From Aerococcus urinaeequi (GTDB lineage Bacteria > Bacillota > Bacilli > Lactobacillales > Aerococcaceae): a stretch of DNA of 64,000 nt. The position numbers and the translations under genes were made by a program. Below are positions 1 to 8,510 of the stretch, piece by piece. Numbering within the stretch: position 1 is the stretch's first letter; each line of letters begins with the position of its first letter. The notes beneath the pieces are model-generated. The model was not told where the DNA came from and ran no database searches. It saw nothing but the letters and a program-made list of their open reading frames with translations. The stretch lies in assembly GCF_001543205.1 (NCBI RefSeq), contig NZ_CP014162.1, forward strand, positions 1,674,001 to 1,738,000, written 5' to 3'.

Positions 1-216
1 AGTGTAGCACCAGTTGTAGATGCAGTTTTCGAACAAATCGAAGCATTTTTAGCTGACGGTGAAAAAGTTCAATTAATCGGTTTTGGTAGCTTTGAAGTTC
101 GTGACCGCGCTGCGCGTAAAGGTCGCAACCCTCAAACTGGCGATGAAATCGAAATCCCTGCAAGCAAAGTACCAGCTTTCAAACCTGGTAAAGCATTGAA
201 AGATGCAGTTAAATAA
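1..216 (+). CDS. hup: HU-family DNA-binding protein, 3' part
   Basis: The gene enters from the left edge in frame 1 and is missing its N-terminus; 71 codons and a TAA stop remain. HU is a small histone-like dimer that bends and packs DNA. The visible part contains the diagnostic stretch [21 protein letters not shown], the flexible beta-arm that wraps DNA, and the C-terminal [12 protein letters not shown]. Family length is about 91 residues, so roughly 20 are off-window. A strong terminator follows directly, which fits the usual single-gene unit. Confidence 0.96.
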   Translation, partial: SVAPVVDAVFEQIEAFLADGEKVQLIGFGSFEVRDRAARKGRNPQTGDEIEIPASKVPAFKPGKALKDAVK

Positions 217-230
217 GATTACAAAGAACG

Positions 231-263
231 TCGTTGATGTCAGAGACATCAGCGGCTTTTTTA
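231..263 (+). terminator. Rho-independent terminator of the HU gene
   Basis: A GC-containing hairpin (GTTGATGTC, loop AGA, GACATCAGC) lies 15 bases past the HU stop and is followed by a run of T from about 256. Confidence 0.85.
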
Positions 264-421
264 TTTGCAGTATTTTGCCAAATACACCAAAAAAATTGCA
301 CAAAAGTAGCAAAAATATGGGCGTCTATGATGGATGGTGTTAGTAGATGCTATAATGACTGGTCAGAATTGGTAACTATGACGCTATCCATAATTAGCTT
401 AGAAATCGCAAGATATGCACG
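264..421. other. Gap between HU and scrA terminators
   Basis: No gene is supported here. The one signal is an extended -10 box on the + strand (TGC at 348-350, TATAAT at 351-356) without a good -35. It would transcribe toward the 3' end of scrA on the opposite strand. Confidence 0.4.
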
Positions 422-453
422 AAAAAGGAGGCTAGACTATTGTCCAACCTCCT
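422..453 (-). terminator. Rho-independent terminator of scrA
   Basis: On the minus strand the hairpin AGGAGGTTGGAC ... GTCTAGCCTCCT, with two G-U pairs, is followed by a T run (A run at 422-426 on the plus strand). It sits just past the scrA stop. Confidence 0.8.
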
Positions 454-476
454 AATTTAAATTGTTATTGTCTAAA

Positions 477-2474
477 CTACTTTACTTCGATAATTGCCGT
501 TTTTTCATCGACTGAGCCGTCAGCGACTACTTCAACATTGTCATATTGATCGGCGTTTGTGATAATAACCATAACATCTGGATCATAACCAGCTTCTTTA
601 ATAACTGCTAAGTCAAAGCTTCCTAAAAGGTCACCTTTGTTTACTTGATCACCTTGTTTGACTTCACTTGTAAAGCCGTGACCGTTTAAATTCACAGTAT
701 CGATACCAATATGGATTAAGACTTCTAAGCCTGATTCACTGGCTAAACCATAAGCGTGGCCCGTTTTAGAAGCAATCGTTAAACTACCTGAAATGGGTGC
801 ATATACATTACCACTTGCGTCAGGAACGATGGCTAATCCTGGTCCCATCATACCTTGAGAGAATACTGGATCGTTGACATTTTCTAGGGCAGTGACCTTA
901 CCAGCAAGTGGTGCAACAATCGTCTTATCATCGCTTGCTAGGCCAGTGCTTTCACCTGCTACAGTGTTTGTTTCTGAGGTAGGGGCTGTTTCTTCAGTTT
1001 CATGAGCAGCAACTACTTTTGCTTCTTTCTCTTTCTCAGCTTGGGTAGCTTTTGCCTCTTTTTTCGCAATAGATTTACCGTAAATGTATGTGGCTACGAA
1101 TGCAACAACGATAGATACGGCGATGGCAAGCATAAATGTTGGTATAAAGCGAGGGATGATGGCAACGAAACCAATCACACCTGCAGGTCCTAATGACTGA
1201 CTACGAACGTTAAAAATACCTAAAATGACTGAGGCGATACCTGAAGCGATTAACCCGATGAAGAATGGATATTTCAATTTCAAGTTGACCCCGAACATGG
1301 CTGGTTCAGTAATCCCTAGCATGGCAGATAGAGATGATGATGTCGCTAAACCTTTAGTTTTTTCATTTTTAGTGATGAAGTATACGGCTAAGGTCGCTGC
1401 ACCTTGAGCAACATTGGCAACTGATGCGATTGGGAAAATGAAGTTACCACCTGTAGTCGCAACATCTGCAATTAGGGCTGTTTCAATCGCTGGGAATGAT
1501 TGGTGTAAGCCTGTTAATACAATTGCTGAGTAGAATAGACCGAATACACCATAACCAAATGCCCCTAGGTAAGAAATAGCTTCTACAATACCGTTCAGTA
1601 ATAAATCAGATAGGGTACGTAGGACTGGTCCTACTACTGTAAAGGTAATCATCCCTGTTAAGATGATGGTTAACATCGGTGTGAAGGTAAAGTCGATGGC
1701 ATCTTTTAGATATTTATGGAAGAAGTTTTCCAATTTAGCTAGAATCCAAGCAACCCCAATAACAGGTAAAACTTGTCCTTGGTAACCAGCTTGGGCAATC
1801 TCTAAGCCAAAAATATTCCATACCGGCATTTCACCGGCTGCAGTCACATTGGCCACGTCGTAACCATTTACTAGTTGTGGCATAACCATGATTAACCCCA
1901 TGGTGGCACCTAGATAAGGGTTACCGCCAAATCGTTTAGTAGCCGAGAAGGCAATTAAAACAGGTAGGAAGGCAAAGGCAGCAGAAGCGAACATGTTGAT
2001 CATGTCAGCAAAATCTGCCCAGGCTGGGTACATAGCAACTAGGGCTTCAGGTCCAAATAAGTTTTCACTTGTTAGGACGTTGTTGACTGCCATAATCAAA
2101 CCACCGGCAGTTAGGGCTGGAATTAATGGAACGAAAATATCTGATAATACCTTAATGACTGCCATTACTGGGTTTTGTTTACCCTGATTTTTAGCCGTTT
2201 CTTTTACTTCCTCTTGGGATGCAGGCTTAATATCGGCGATTTTTGTATATTCCTCATATACCTTATTCACATCACCAGGTCCTACAATAATTTGATATTG
2301 ACCGTTCGCTTGGAAGGTTCCTTTCAAGTCTGGGTCATTATCTAATGCTGATTGGTCAATCTTTGCTTCATCTTTCACCACTAAACGCAAACGTGTGGCA
2401 CAGTGGGCTGCAGTCACAACATTGTCTTCCCCCAGCGCTTGGTGGATACGTTTGGCAACTTCTTTATGATTCAT
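477..2474 (-). CDS. scrA: Sucrose-type PTS permease, EIIBCA
   Basis: This membrane permease of the phosphotransferase system imports and phosphorylates sucrose to sucrose-6-phosphate. The 665 residues show three fused domains: IIB at about 1-85 with the phospho-accepting Cys25 in HCATRLRL; a IIC membrane domain at about 105-455 with HQSFPAIE and the [11 protein letters not shown] loop; and a Crr-like IIA at about 510-665 with the active His in [12 protein letters not shown] charged linker rich in E, A and T joins IIC to IIA. It is divergent from scrB across a shared operator. Trehalose or other glucoside permeases look similar, so the substrate is assigned from the neighbouring GH32 hydrolase and repressor. 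The start has a weak upstream RBS (GAGG) on the minus strand. Confidence 0.9.
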   Translation of the reverse strand: MNHKEVAKRIHQALGEDNVVTAAHCATRLRLVVKDEAKIDQSALDNDPDLKGTFQANGQYQIIVGPGDVNKVYEEYTKIADIKPASQEEVKETAKNQGKQNPVMAVIKVLSDIFVPLIPALTAGGLIMAVNNVLTSENLFGPEALVAMYPAWADFADMINMFASAAFAFLPVLIAFSATKRFGGNPYLGATMGLIMVMPQLVNGYDVANVTAAGEMPVWNIFGLEIAQAGYQGQVLPVIGVAWILAKLENFFHKYLKDAIDFTFTPMLTIILTGMITFTVVGPVLRTLSDLLLNGIVEAISYLGAFGYGVFGLFYSAIVLTGLHQSFPAIETALIADVATTGGNFIFPIASVANVAQGAATLAVYFITKNEKTKGLATSSSLSAMLGITEPAMFGVNLKLKYPFFIGLIASGIASVILGIFNVRSQSLGPAGVIGFVAIIPRFIPTFMLAIAVSIVVAFVATYIYGKSIAKKEAKATQAEKEKEAKVVAAHETEETAPTSETNTVAGESTGLASDDKTIVAPLAGKVTALENVNDPVFSQGMMGPGLAIVPDASGNVYAPISGSLTIASKTGHAYGLASESGLEVLIHIGIDTVNLNGHGFTSEVKQGDQVNKGDLLGSFDLAVIKEAGYDPDVMVIITNADQYDNVEVVADGSVDEKTAIIEVK

Positions 2475-2509
2475 GATATTTACCTCTTTTCTTCATATTT
2501 ATTTTGTAA

Positions 2510-2525
2510 ATTTAAGCGTTTTCAT
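2510..2525 (-). promoter_or_regulatory. cre-like CcpA site downstream of the scrA promoter
   Basis: The bases match the cre consensus WTGNAARCGNWWWCAW with a single mismatch (core TTTAAGCGTTTTCA). It lies just downstream of the scrA -10 box, where CcpA binding would block elongation. Carbon catabolite repression is inferred. Confidence 0.6.
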
Positions 2526-2538
2526 TTACTTGATTAGA

Positions 2539-2567
2539 ATTTTAGCAGGCGAATGGTAATATGTCAA
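2539..2567 (-). promoter_or_regulatory. scrA promoter
   Basis: Read on the minus strand: -35 TTGACA (2567-2562), spacer of 17, -10 TAAAAT (2544-2539). The -35 is one half of the 16-bp palindrome. Confidence 0.75.
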
Positions 2568-2577
2568 ACGTTTGACA
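2562..2577. promoter_or_regulatory. Palindromic operator, probable ScrR (LacI-type) binding site
   Basis: TGTCAAACGTTTGACA is a perfect 16-bp inverted repeat with the central CG typical of LacI/GalR operators. It lies midway between divergent scrA and scrB, and the LacI-type gene scrR sits in the same locus. Both halves are also consensus -35 boxes, one for each direction. Confidence 0.85.
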
Positions 2578-2600
2578 GAAAATATTTCATTTACATATAA
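2572..2600 (+). promoter_or_regulatory. scrB promoter
   Basis: -35 TTGACA (2572-2577), spacer of 17, -10 ATATAA (2595-2600). This leaves a 5' untranslated region of about 120 bases that carries a second cre-like site. Confidence 0.7.
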
Positions 2601-2627
2601 ATCCATTGAAAAATAAGGATATCTAAT

Positions 2628-2643
2628 ATGGAAACGCTTGCTA
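2628..2643. promoter_or_regulatory. Weaker cre-like site in the scrB leader
   Basis: ATGGAAACGCTTGCTA keeps the core of the cre pseudo-palindrome (GAAACGCTTGC) but has two mismatches to consensus. It is placed downstream of the scrB promoter, mirroring the site on the scrA side. Confidence 0.4.
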
Positions 2644-2728
2644 TTTTTCCAAGATATGCTTAAAATGATAGCATCATAAACACAAGAATGAGGATGCAAG
2701 AAATTCATCATTTATTAGGAGGATACAC

Positions 2729-4192
2729 ATGTCTTTTAAATTACACAGCTTTAACAAAGCAGATCGATACCGAAACTATGCCGACTGGCCAGAGGACTAT
2801 GTCACAGCACTCAATGAATTAGCAGACCAATCACCATGGCGCAATCACTTTCATATCGAACCGAAAACAGGCTTAATCAACGACCCTAATGGCTTTTCAT
2901 TTATAAACGGTGAGTGGCAAGTATTCTACCAATACTACCCATTTGGCCCAGTCCACGGCCTAAAATCTTGGTACCGAGTAACCTCTAAAGACTTGATCCA
3001 CTGGGAGGAAAAGGGTTTGGGACTGCTTCCTGACAGCGCCTTAGATGCTCACGGTGCCTATTCAGGTTCAGCAACCGCTGATGGTGACAAGTTACGGTTA
3101 TTTTATACTGGAAATGTGCGCGATGAGAATTGGGTTCGTCATCCAAAACAAAATACGGTTACCTTCGACCCTAAAACAGGGGCCCTGGGTCAAAAAGAGC
3201 TAATCATTGATGAAATTGATCAGGCGACAGACCATTTCCGCGACCCTATGTATTTTACAGCTCATGGTCAATCTTGGTTAGTCATTGGGGGCCAAAGAAA
3301 ATCTGACGAGCGGGGGACCTTGTATTTATACCAAGCAGACCCAGAAAACCTAGACCAGTGGACTTACCACAGTGAATTACCGATCCCGCAAGCAGACTCT
3401 GCCTATATGTTTGAATGTCCAAATATTAACCAAGTAGATGGCAAAGTCTTTGTCACTTTCTGTCCGCAAGGAATTGACCAAGACCAATTAACCTATCAAA
3501 ATATTTACCCTAACGCTTATCTAGTGGCGGATGCTTTTACTGCAGCGGGCAAATTAGAAAACCCTGGTCAACTAGAAAACTTAGATTACGGTTTTGATGT
3601 GTATGCCAGTCAACTGATCAATGCGCCTGATGGGCGAGTGCTAGGCGTTTCCTGGTTAGGTCTACCGGAAATTGATTATCCAACGGACCAATATGGTTAC
3701 CAAGGTGCCTTAAGCTTAATCAAAGAATTTCGCATTCAAGATGGTCATTTATACCAATACCCAGTAGCTGAGACCTTGGCCTTAAGACAAGCGCCACAAG
3801 CCCTTTCTGACCATATTGAAATGGACCAAAACACCTACGAATATGCCTTTGAAGTAGCGGCGAATAAACAAGCGACCGTTCAATTATATGCAGACGCAGA
3901 CAAAAAACATTTTGTCACCTTATCCATTGATACAATTGATGGTAAAATAAAACTTGATAGAAGTGAGATGGGGATAATTTTTGCTGAAGACTTTGGCACA
4001 AGTCGAACGCTTGACCTAGCTGGCCAAGAAAAAGTGACAGTGAATGTCTTTGCGGATACATCTATATTAGAGATTTTCGTGAACGATGGCGCTTATGTCG
4101 TGTCTTCAAGAATTTTTACACCATCTAACCAACACACACATATTTTTGCAGAAGGAACTGACAACAACCTGGTCTACCCCCTGCAAAAATAA
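2729..4192 (+). CDS. scrB: Sucrose-6-phosphate hydrolase (GH32)
   Basis: This cytoplasmic enzyme hydrolyses sucrose-6-phosphate, the product of ScrA, to glucose-6-phosphate and fructose. The 487-residue protein carries the GH32 signatures in order: INDPNGF with nucleophile Asp52, FRDPM with the transition-state Asp172, and MFECPN with acid/base Glu229. A C-terminal beta-sandwich follows (about 370-487). There is no signal peptide, as expected for an intracellular sucrase. RBS AGGAGG at 2716-2721 fixes the ATG. The repressor gene starts 19 bases after the stop, so scrB and scrR are probably cotranscribed. Confidence 0.95.
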   Translation: MSFKLHSFNKADRYRNYADWPEDYVTALNELADQSPWRNHFHIEPKTGLINDPNGFSFINGEWQVFYQYYPFGPVHGLKSWYRVTSKDLIHWEEKGLGLLPDSALDAHGAYSGSATADGDKLRLFYTGNVRDENWVRHPKQNTVTFDPKTGALGQKELIIDEIDQATDHFRDPMYFTAHGQSWLVIGGQRKSDERGTLYLYQADPENLDQWTYHSELPIPQADSAYMFECPNINQVDGKVFVTFCPQGIDQDQLTYQNIYPNAYLVADAFTAAGKLENPGQLENLDYGFDVYASQLINAPDGRVLGVSWLGLPEIDYPTDQYGYQGALSLIKEFRIQDGHLYQYPVAETLALRQAPQALSDHIEMDQNTYEYAFEVAANKQATVQLYADADKKHFVTLSIDTIDGKIKLDRSEMGIIFAEDFGTSRTLDLAGQEKVTVNVFADTSILEIFVNDGAYVVSSRIFTPSNQHTHIFAEGTDNNLVYPLQK

Positions 4193-4211
4193 TGAATAAG
4201 GGGGGAGAACC

Positions 4212-5201
4212 TTGCGGGCAAAGTTACAAGATGTAGCAGCTTTAGCTGGTGTTTCAGTAACAACAGTGAGTCGCGTCATTAATCAAAAGGGTTATTTATC
4301 ACAACAAACTATTGATAAAGTCCATGCAGCCATGAAAGAATTGAATTATTATCCAAATTCACTGGCACGGAGTTTACAAGGCAAGTCGACCAAGTTGGTG
4401 GGCTTGATTTTTCCTAATATCGACACCATTTTTTACGCAGAATTGGTCAACCACCTGGAGCAAATCCTCTTTGCCAAGGGGTATAAGACCATCATCTGTA
4501 ATAGCGAGCGAGATGCTGACAAGGAAGCTGAGTACTTGAATATGCTCCAATCCAACCAAGTGGAAGGGATTATTGCGGGGGCCCATAATTTGAATTATGC
4601 GGATTACGAGCGGGTGACTGCGCCTGTAATTTCTTTCGACCGGTATATCGGGGAAAATATTCCTATTGTGTCCTCTGATAACTATCTGGGCGGGAAGTTG
4701 GCGACAGAGACCTTACTTAAGGGGCAACCGACCAAGCCTTGGATGATTACTGGGGCCAATGATCCCAATTCGCCGACATATTTGCGTTACCAGGCTTTTA
4801 TGGATGTGACCAAGGCCCATGGTTTAGACGGTCAAATCACTAACATTCCAAAGAACTTTTCGCAGATTAGAAAACAATTGATAATCAAAGCTTTATTACT
4901 AGAAGAAACACCGGATGCCATTTTTTGTTCGGATGATTTGACGGCCATGTTGGTCATGAATACCGCCAGTGAATTGGGAATGATAATTCCGGATGATTTA
5001 AAGTTAGTGGGCTATGACGGTACAGACTTTATCCAGACCTATGTCCCGCAATTAACGACTATTGCCCAACCCATTAAAGATTTGGCTGACTTATTAGTAG
5101 ATGTCCTCTTGCAACAAATTGACCACTCGCTTGAGGTCAAGAAGGATGCGGATAATCGGTATGTCCTGCCTATTAAATTAATTCCCGGACGAACTGTCTA
5201 G
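4212..5201 (+). CDS. scrR: LacI-family sucrose operon repressor
   Basis: This DNA-binding repressor presumably binds the palindrome between scrA and scrB and is released by a sugar phosphate. Residues 1-50 form the LacI helix-turn-helix and hinge (LQDVAALAGVSVTTVSRVIN). Residues about 60-325 form the periplasmic-binding-protein-like effector domain (GLIFPNIDTIFYAEL, later FCSDDLTAMLVM and VGYDGTDF). The 329-residue length is normal. The start is TTG, preceded by the purine-rich GGGGGGAG RBS at about 4200-4207. Binding specificity is inferred from position. Confidence 0.9.
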   Translation: MRAKLQDVAALAGVSVTTVSRVINQKGYLSQQTIDKVHAAMKELNYYPNSLARSLQGKSTKLVGLIFPNIDTIFYAELVNHLEQILFAKGYKTIICNSERDADKEAEYLNMLQSNQVEGIIAGAHNLNYADYERVTAPVISFDRYIGENIPIVSSDNYLGGKLATETLLKGQPTKPWMITGANDPNSPTYLRYQAFMDVTKAHGLDGQITNIPKNFSQIRKQLIIKALLLEETPDAIFCSDDLTAMLVMNTASELGMIIPDDLKLVGYDGTDFIQTYVPQLTTIAQPIKDLADLLVDVLLQQIDHSLEVKKDADNRYVLPIKLIPGRTV

Positions 5202-5225
5202 TTTCTAGCTTGTGACATATAGAAG

Positions 5226-6188
5226 GTGAAAATAATAGAAGAAATTGTATTTAAAGCCATGGGGACAACCATCAGTCTAGCTATTGTCCATGATAAGGCC
5301 CAGGTATTATTAACTGAAGCCAAGCGTTGCCTATTGGATTATGAAGAACGGTTTTCTGCAAATGATCCTGACAGCCTTTTGATGCGGATTAATGCGAAGG
5401 CAGGTCTGGCTCCTGTACAAGTAGACGCAGATTTATTCAAATTAATCGCCATTGGCAGAGACTATTCTTTGCGTTCAGACGCTTGTTTGAATATTGCAAT
5501 CGGACCTTTAATCAAGCTGTGGCAGGTTGGTTTTAAGGGCGCTAATTTACCAAGTGAAGCGGCTATTCAAGACCGGTTAGCCCTTACTCACCCTGCAGAC
5601 ATTATTTTAGATGATGCGAAACAAACAGTTTACTTAGCGAAACAAGGAATGGAAATTGACTTGGGGGCAGTTGCTAAGGGATATTTTGCTGACTTAATCA
5701 AAGATTATTTCCTTGAGCAAGGTGTCCAATCAGGCATGATTAACTTGGGCGGGAATGTATTACTAGTCGGCGCACATCTTGAAAATCCTGGTGGTTTTTG
5801 GCGAGTAGGGGTCCAAGATCCTGACCAAAGTCGCAACCATTTACGCGGGATTATCCAATTTCAAGATGGGTCGGTGGTGACTTCTGGTATTTATGAGCGG
5901 CATTTTGAATACCAAGGCAAAACCTACCACCATATTTTTGATTCGCAAACGGGTTATCCGGTAGACAATGACCTGGCGGGCTTGACCATCATCTCTAAGT
6001 CTTCCTTGGTTGGGGAGATTTACACGTCTTTATACTTTAATTTAACCAGTCAAGATTTATTGGCGAAATTATCTGTTATTAGCGGGGTGGAAGCGGTCAT
6101 TATCACAAGAGACGGGGAAGTTGTATTGACCGAGGGGATTAAACCCTTTTACACACCGGTTAATGAAGTTGAAAGTCCCTATTATTAA
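5226..6188 (+). CDS. apbE: ApbE-family FAD:protein FMN transferase, without signal peptide
   Basis: ApbE attaches FMN covalently to a threonine of target flavoproteins using FAD. Recognisable parts are the N-terminal FKAMGTTISLAI, the NLGGN loop, SVVTSGIYERHF and HHIFDSQTGYPV. Many Gram-positive members are lipoproteins, but this one begins straight at the catalytic domain, so it probably works in the cytoplasm. In the usual A-D-A-x-x-T metal/FAD motif the Asp position is Gly here, followed by Glu (GEIYTS). The start is uncertain: GTG 5226 overlaps the only RBS-like AGAAGG. No obvious target flavoprotein gene lies nearby. Its link to the scr genes is positional only. Confidence 0.85.
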   Translation: MKIIEEIVFKAMGTTISLAIVHDKAQVLLTEAKRCLLDYEERFSANDPDSLLMRINAKAGLAPVQVDADLFKLIAIGRDYSLRSDACLNIAIGPLIKLWQVGFKGANLPSEAAIQDRLALTHPADIILDDAKQTVYLAKQGMEIDLGAVAKGYFADLIKDYFLEQGVQSGMINLGGNVLLVGAHLENPGGFWRVGVQDPDQSRNHLRGIIQFQDGSVVTSGIYERHFEYQGKTYHHIFDSQTGYPVDNDLAGLTIISKSSLVGEIYTSLYFNLTSQDLLAKLSVISGVEAVIITRDGEVVLTEGIKPFYTPVNEVESPYY

Positions 6189-6201
6189 TTTGTGATTCAA
6201 G

Positions 6202-6231
6202 AGAAGTCTAGTAAAATGGACTTCTTTTTTT
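6202..6231 (+). terminator. Terminator after apbE
   Basis: Hairpin AGAAGTC ... GACTTCT followed by seven or more T, just past the apbE stop. Confidence 0.8.
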
Positions 6232-6354
6232 ATTACAGTCTTGTCAGTGGGGGGGCGGTAACTCTTTTTCAAAAGGTGAGGAATTATAGCCCTGGTGGAA
6301 GATTTTACCTGGTGAATTGTGCTAAAATAGGCTAGGTATAGGGGGTTGGATCTT

Positions 6355-7650
6355 TTGGACCAATTAGTGAATGAATTTATTACGTATATACAGCAAAATG
6401 AGATTGAAAAGGCCAATGTGGTTTTTGAAAAAATCTTAGGACAGCTTGAAAAAGAAGATGCCCAAGTCATGGCACAAACGGGATACAGCCTGGCGCAATT
6501 AGGCTTTGTGGATTATGCCAATGAGATTTATACAGTGGGAGAAAACAGATTTCCTGAGGAAGATTCATGGATCTTATTGAAGGGTGAGTTAGCCCTAGAT
6601 AATGGACAAGTGGAAGAATCGATTGATGAATTACTGAAAATTACGCTGGAATCACCATTATATGTGGATGCGTTATTACTACAAGCGGATGCTTATCAAA
6701 TGTATAATTTGCCGGAAGTGGCCTTGGTCAAATTGAGTGAAGCGCGGGAATTAGCGCCAAACCAACCGGTGATTTTATATGGGATTGCGGAATTACGGTT
6801 CCAACAGGGTGAATTCCAACAAGCCTTGCCGTTATATGAGCGGTTATTGCAGTCTGAAGAGACACCGGAATCTTTATTTGAAACTATTGAAGCCCATTTT
6901 GCTTATGCTAAGGCGGCAACGGGGGACTTTGAAGAAGCCATTGAATTAATTGAAGCGACACCTGAAAATGATCGGACAGATGAGCAACAAGAACAATTAG
7001 CCTTCTATTATGTGGAAACAGAAAACTTTGAAAAAGCCAATACCATTTTAGAGGCCTTGTATGAGGACGATAAATTATCGGACGGGTTACTAGCGGTTTT
7101 TGCTCAAGTGAAGAATGCCTTTCATGACCATGATGGGGCTTTGGAGATGATCGACAAGGCTATTTTGGTGAACCCATATGAAGCTCGTTTGTATTTCCAA
7201 AAGGCTGAATTTGCTCAACAAATTGGAAACCGGGAGACGGCTCGAGAGGCTTTGGAATTGGCTTTAGATATCGATCCTGACTACGGCCAGGCTTTAGTAT
7301 TGCTACTGCAATTATTGATTGATGACGAGGACTACGGAACAGCCCGAGCCTTGATTCAAGATATGGATGAAAAAGGGATCGAGTTCGACCGTTATGTTTG
7401 GATGAAGGCTAAAGTCTTCCAAGAGTTAGAAGAATTTGACTTTGCTAACCAAGCCTACACCGATGCTTACCCACAGTTGAAAGAAGATACGTCCTTCTTA
7501 CATGACTATTTCGATTTCTTACGAGAAGCAGGGGACTGGCGCCGAATTGAAGCAATCTTTAAAGAACAAAGTGACTTAGCCCAAAGACCAGACTTCCAAG
7601 ATGTTTATGAAAGTTTACAAGATTGGTTGGCTGAAAATGAAGGTTTTTAA
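6355..7650 (+). CDS. Tetratricopeptide-repeat protein (YpiA-like)
   Basis: This acidic protein of about 431 residues is built almost entirely of TPR helical hairpins. Typical repeat positions are seen in stretches such as LSEARELAPNQPVILYGIAELRFQQG and ALELALDIDPDYGQALVLL. TPR scaffolds mediate protein contacts, and no enzymatic motif is present. It resembles the YpiA/YrrB type of cytoplasmic TPR protein of Firmicutes, whose role is poorly defined. TTG 6355 is chosen as start because GGGGG at 6341-6345 is correctly spaced for it; the in-frame TTG at 6346 abuts that RBS. An extended -10 (TGCTAAAAT, about 6319-6327) lies upstream. Confidence 0.8.
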   Translation: MDQLVNEFITYIQQNEIEKANVVFEKILGQLEKEDAQVMAQTGYSLAQLGFVDYANEIYTVGENRFPEEDSWILLKGELALDNGQVEESIDELLKITLESPLYVDALLLQADAYQMYNLPEVALVKLSEARELAPNQPVILYGIAELRFQQGEFQQALPLYERLLQSEETPESLFETIEAHFAYAKAATGDFEEAIELIEATPENDRTDEQQEQLAFYYVETENFEKANTILEALYEDDKLSDGLLAVFAQVKNAFHDHDGALEMIDKAILVNPYEARLYFQKAEFAQQIGNRETAREALELALDIDPDYGQALVLLLQLLIDDEDYGTARALIQDMDEKGIEFDRYVWMKAKVFQELEEFDFANQAYTDAYPQLKEDTSFLHDYFDFLREAGDWRRIEAIFKEQSDLAQRPDFQDVYESLQDWLAENEGF

Positions 7651-7721
7651 TCAGAATACGGGGATACATACGAGTGAGATTACATGAACCATAGTGAATG
7701 AGAATTTTAGGAGGCAGGATT

Positions 7722-8510
7722 ATGCGCGTATTAGTAACAGGATTTTTAGGTAGAATGGGTTCCACAGCCGCCAACATGGTCATTAACCATGAAGGATTTG
7801 AATTGGTGGCTTTAGCCAATAATGATTTAAACAAGCAAGCAGACCGAGTAGCTGAATGGTCAGATAAGGCGCCAGTTTTTGAAAGCATTCAAGATGCGAT
7901 TAGCCAAGTTGATATTGATGTAGCCATCGACTTTACGATTCCAGCTGCAGCTTATCAAAATACCAAATACTATATTGAACATAATATTCACCCGGTAGTT
8001 GGTACAACTGGTTTTACTGATGCAGAAATTGAAGAATTAACGGCTTTATCTGAAGCAAAAAAATTGGGTGGTTTAATTGCACCGAATTTCGCCATTGGGT
8101 CAGTATTGATGCAAGTCTTCTCAGCTAAGGCGGCTAAATATTTACCAGACGTAGAAATTACTGAAATTCATCACAATCAAAAATTGGATGCCCCAAGTGG
8201 TACGGCCGAAAAAACAGCTAAATTAATTTATGAAGCACGCGGTGAGCATGTTTCTGGACATCCAGATGAAACAGAATCAATGCCAGGCGCACGTGGCGCT
8301 GATTTCCACGGCATCCGCATCCATTCATTACGTTTACCAGGCTACAACTCACACCAAATCGTACAATTCGGCGGTGTTGGGGAAGCCTTAACTATCCGTC
8401 AAGATTCATTCGACCGTAACTCATACATGCCCGGCGTAGCATTGGCAGTTGAAAAAGTGGGCGAATTAGACGGTTTAATCTATGGTTTGGAGCACTTATT
8501 AGATGACTAA
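7722..8510 (+). CDS. dapB: 4-hydroxy-tetrahydrodipicolinate reductase
   Basis: DapB reduces hydroxy-tetrahydrodipicolinate with NAD(P)H in the diaminopimelate/lysine pathway. The sequence shows the Rossmann loop GFLGRMGS at the N-terminus, VVGTTGF, and the catalytic signature EIHHNQKLDAPSGTA with the active His pair and Lys. The 262-residue length is standard. Start ATG 7722 is set by AGGAGG at 7709-7714; an upstream in-frame ATG (7698) precedes this RBS and is rejected. The stop overlaps the cca start by 8 bases, so the two are translationally coupled. Confidence 0.96.
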   Translation: MRVLVTGFLGRMGSTAANMVINHEGFELVALANNDLNKQADRVAEWSDKAPVFESIQDAISQVDIDVAIDFTIPAAAYQNTKYYIEHNIHPVVGTTGFTDAEIEELTALSEAKKLGGLIAPNFAIGSVLMQVFSAKAAKYLPDVEITEIHHNQKLDAPSGTAEKTAKLIYEARGEHVSGHPDETESMPGARGADFHGIRIHSLRLPGYNSHQIVQFGGVGEALTIRQDSFDRNSYMPGVALAVEKVGELDGLIYGLEHLLDD

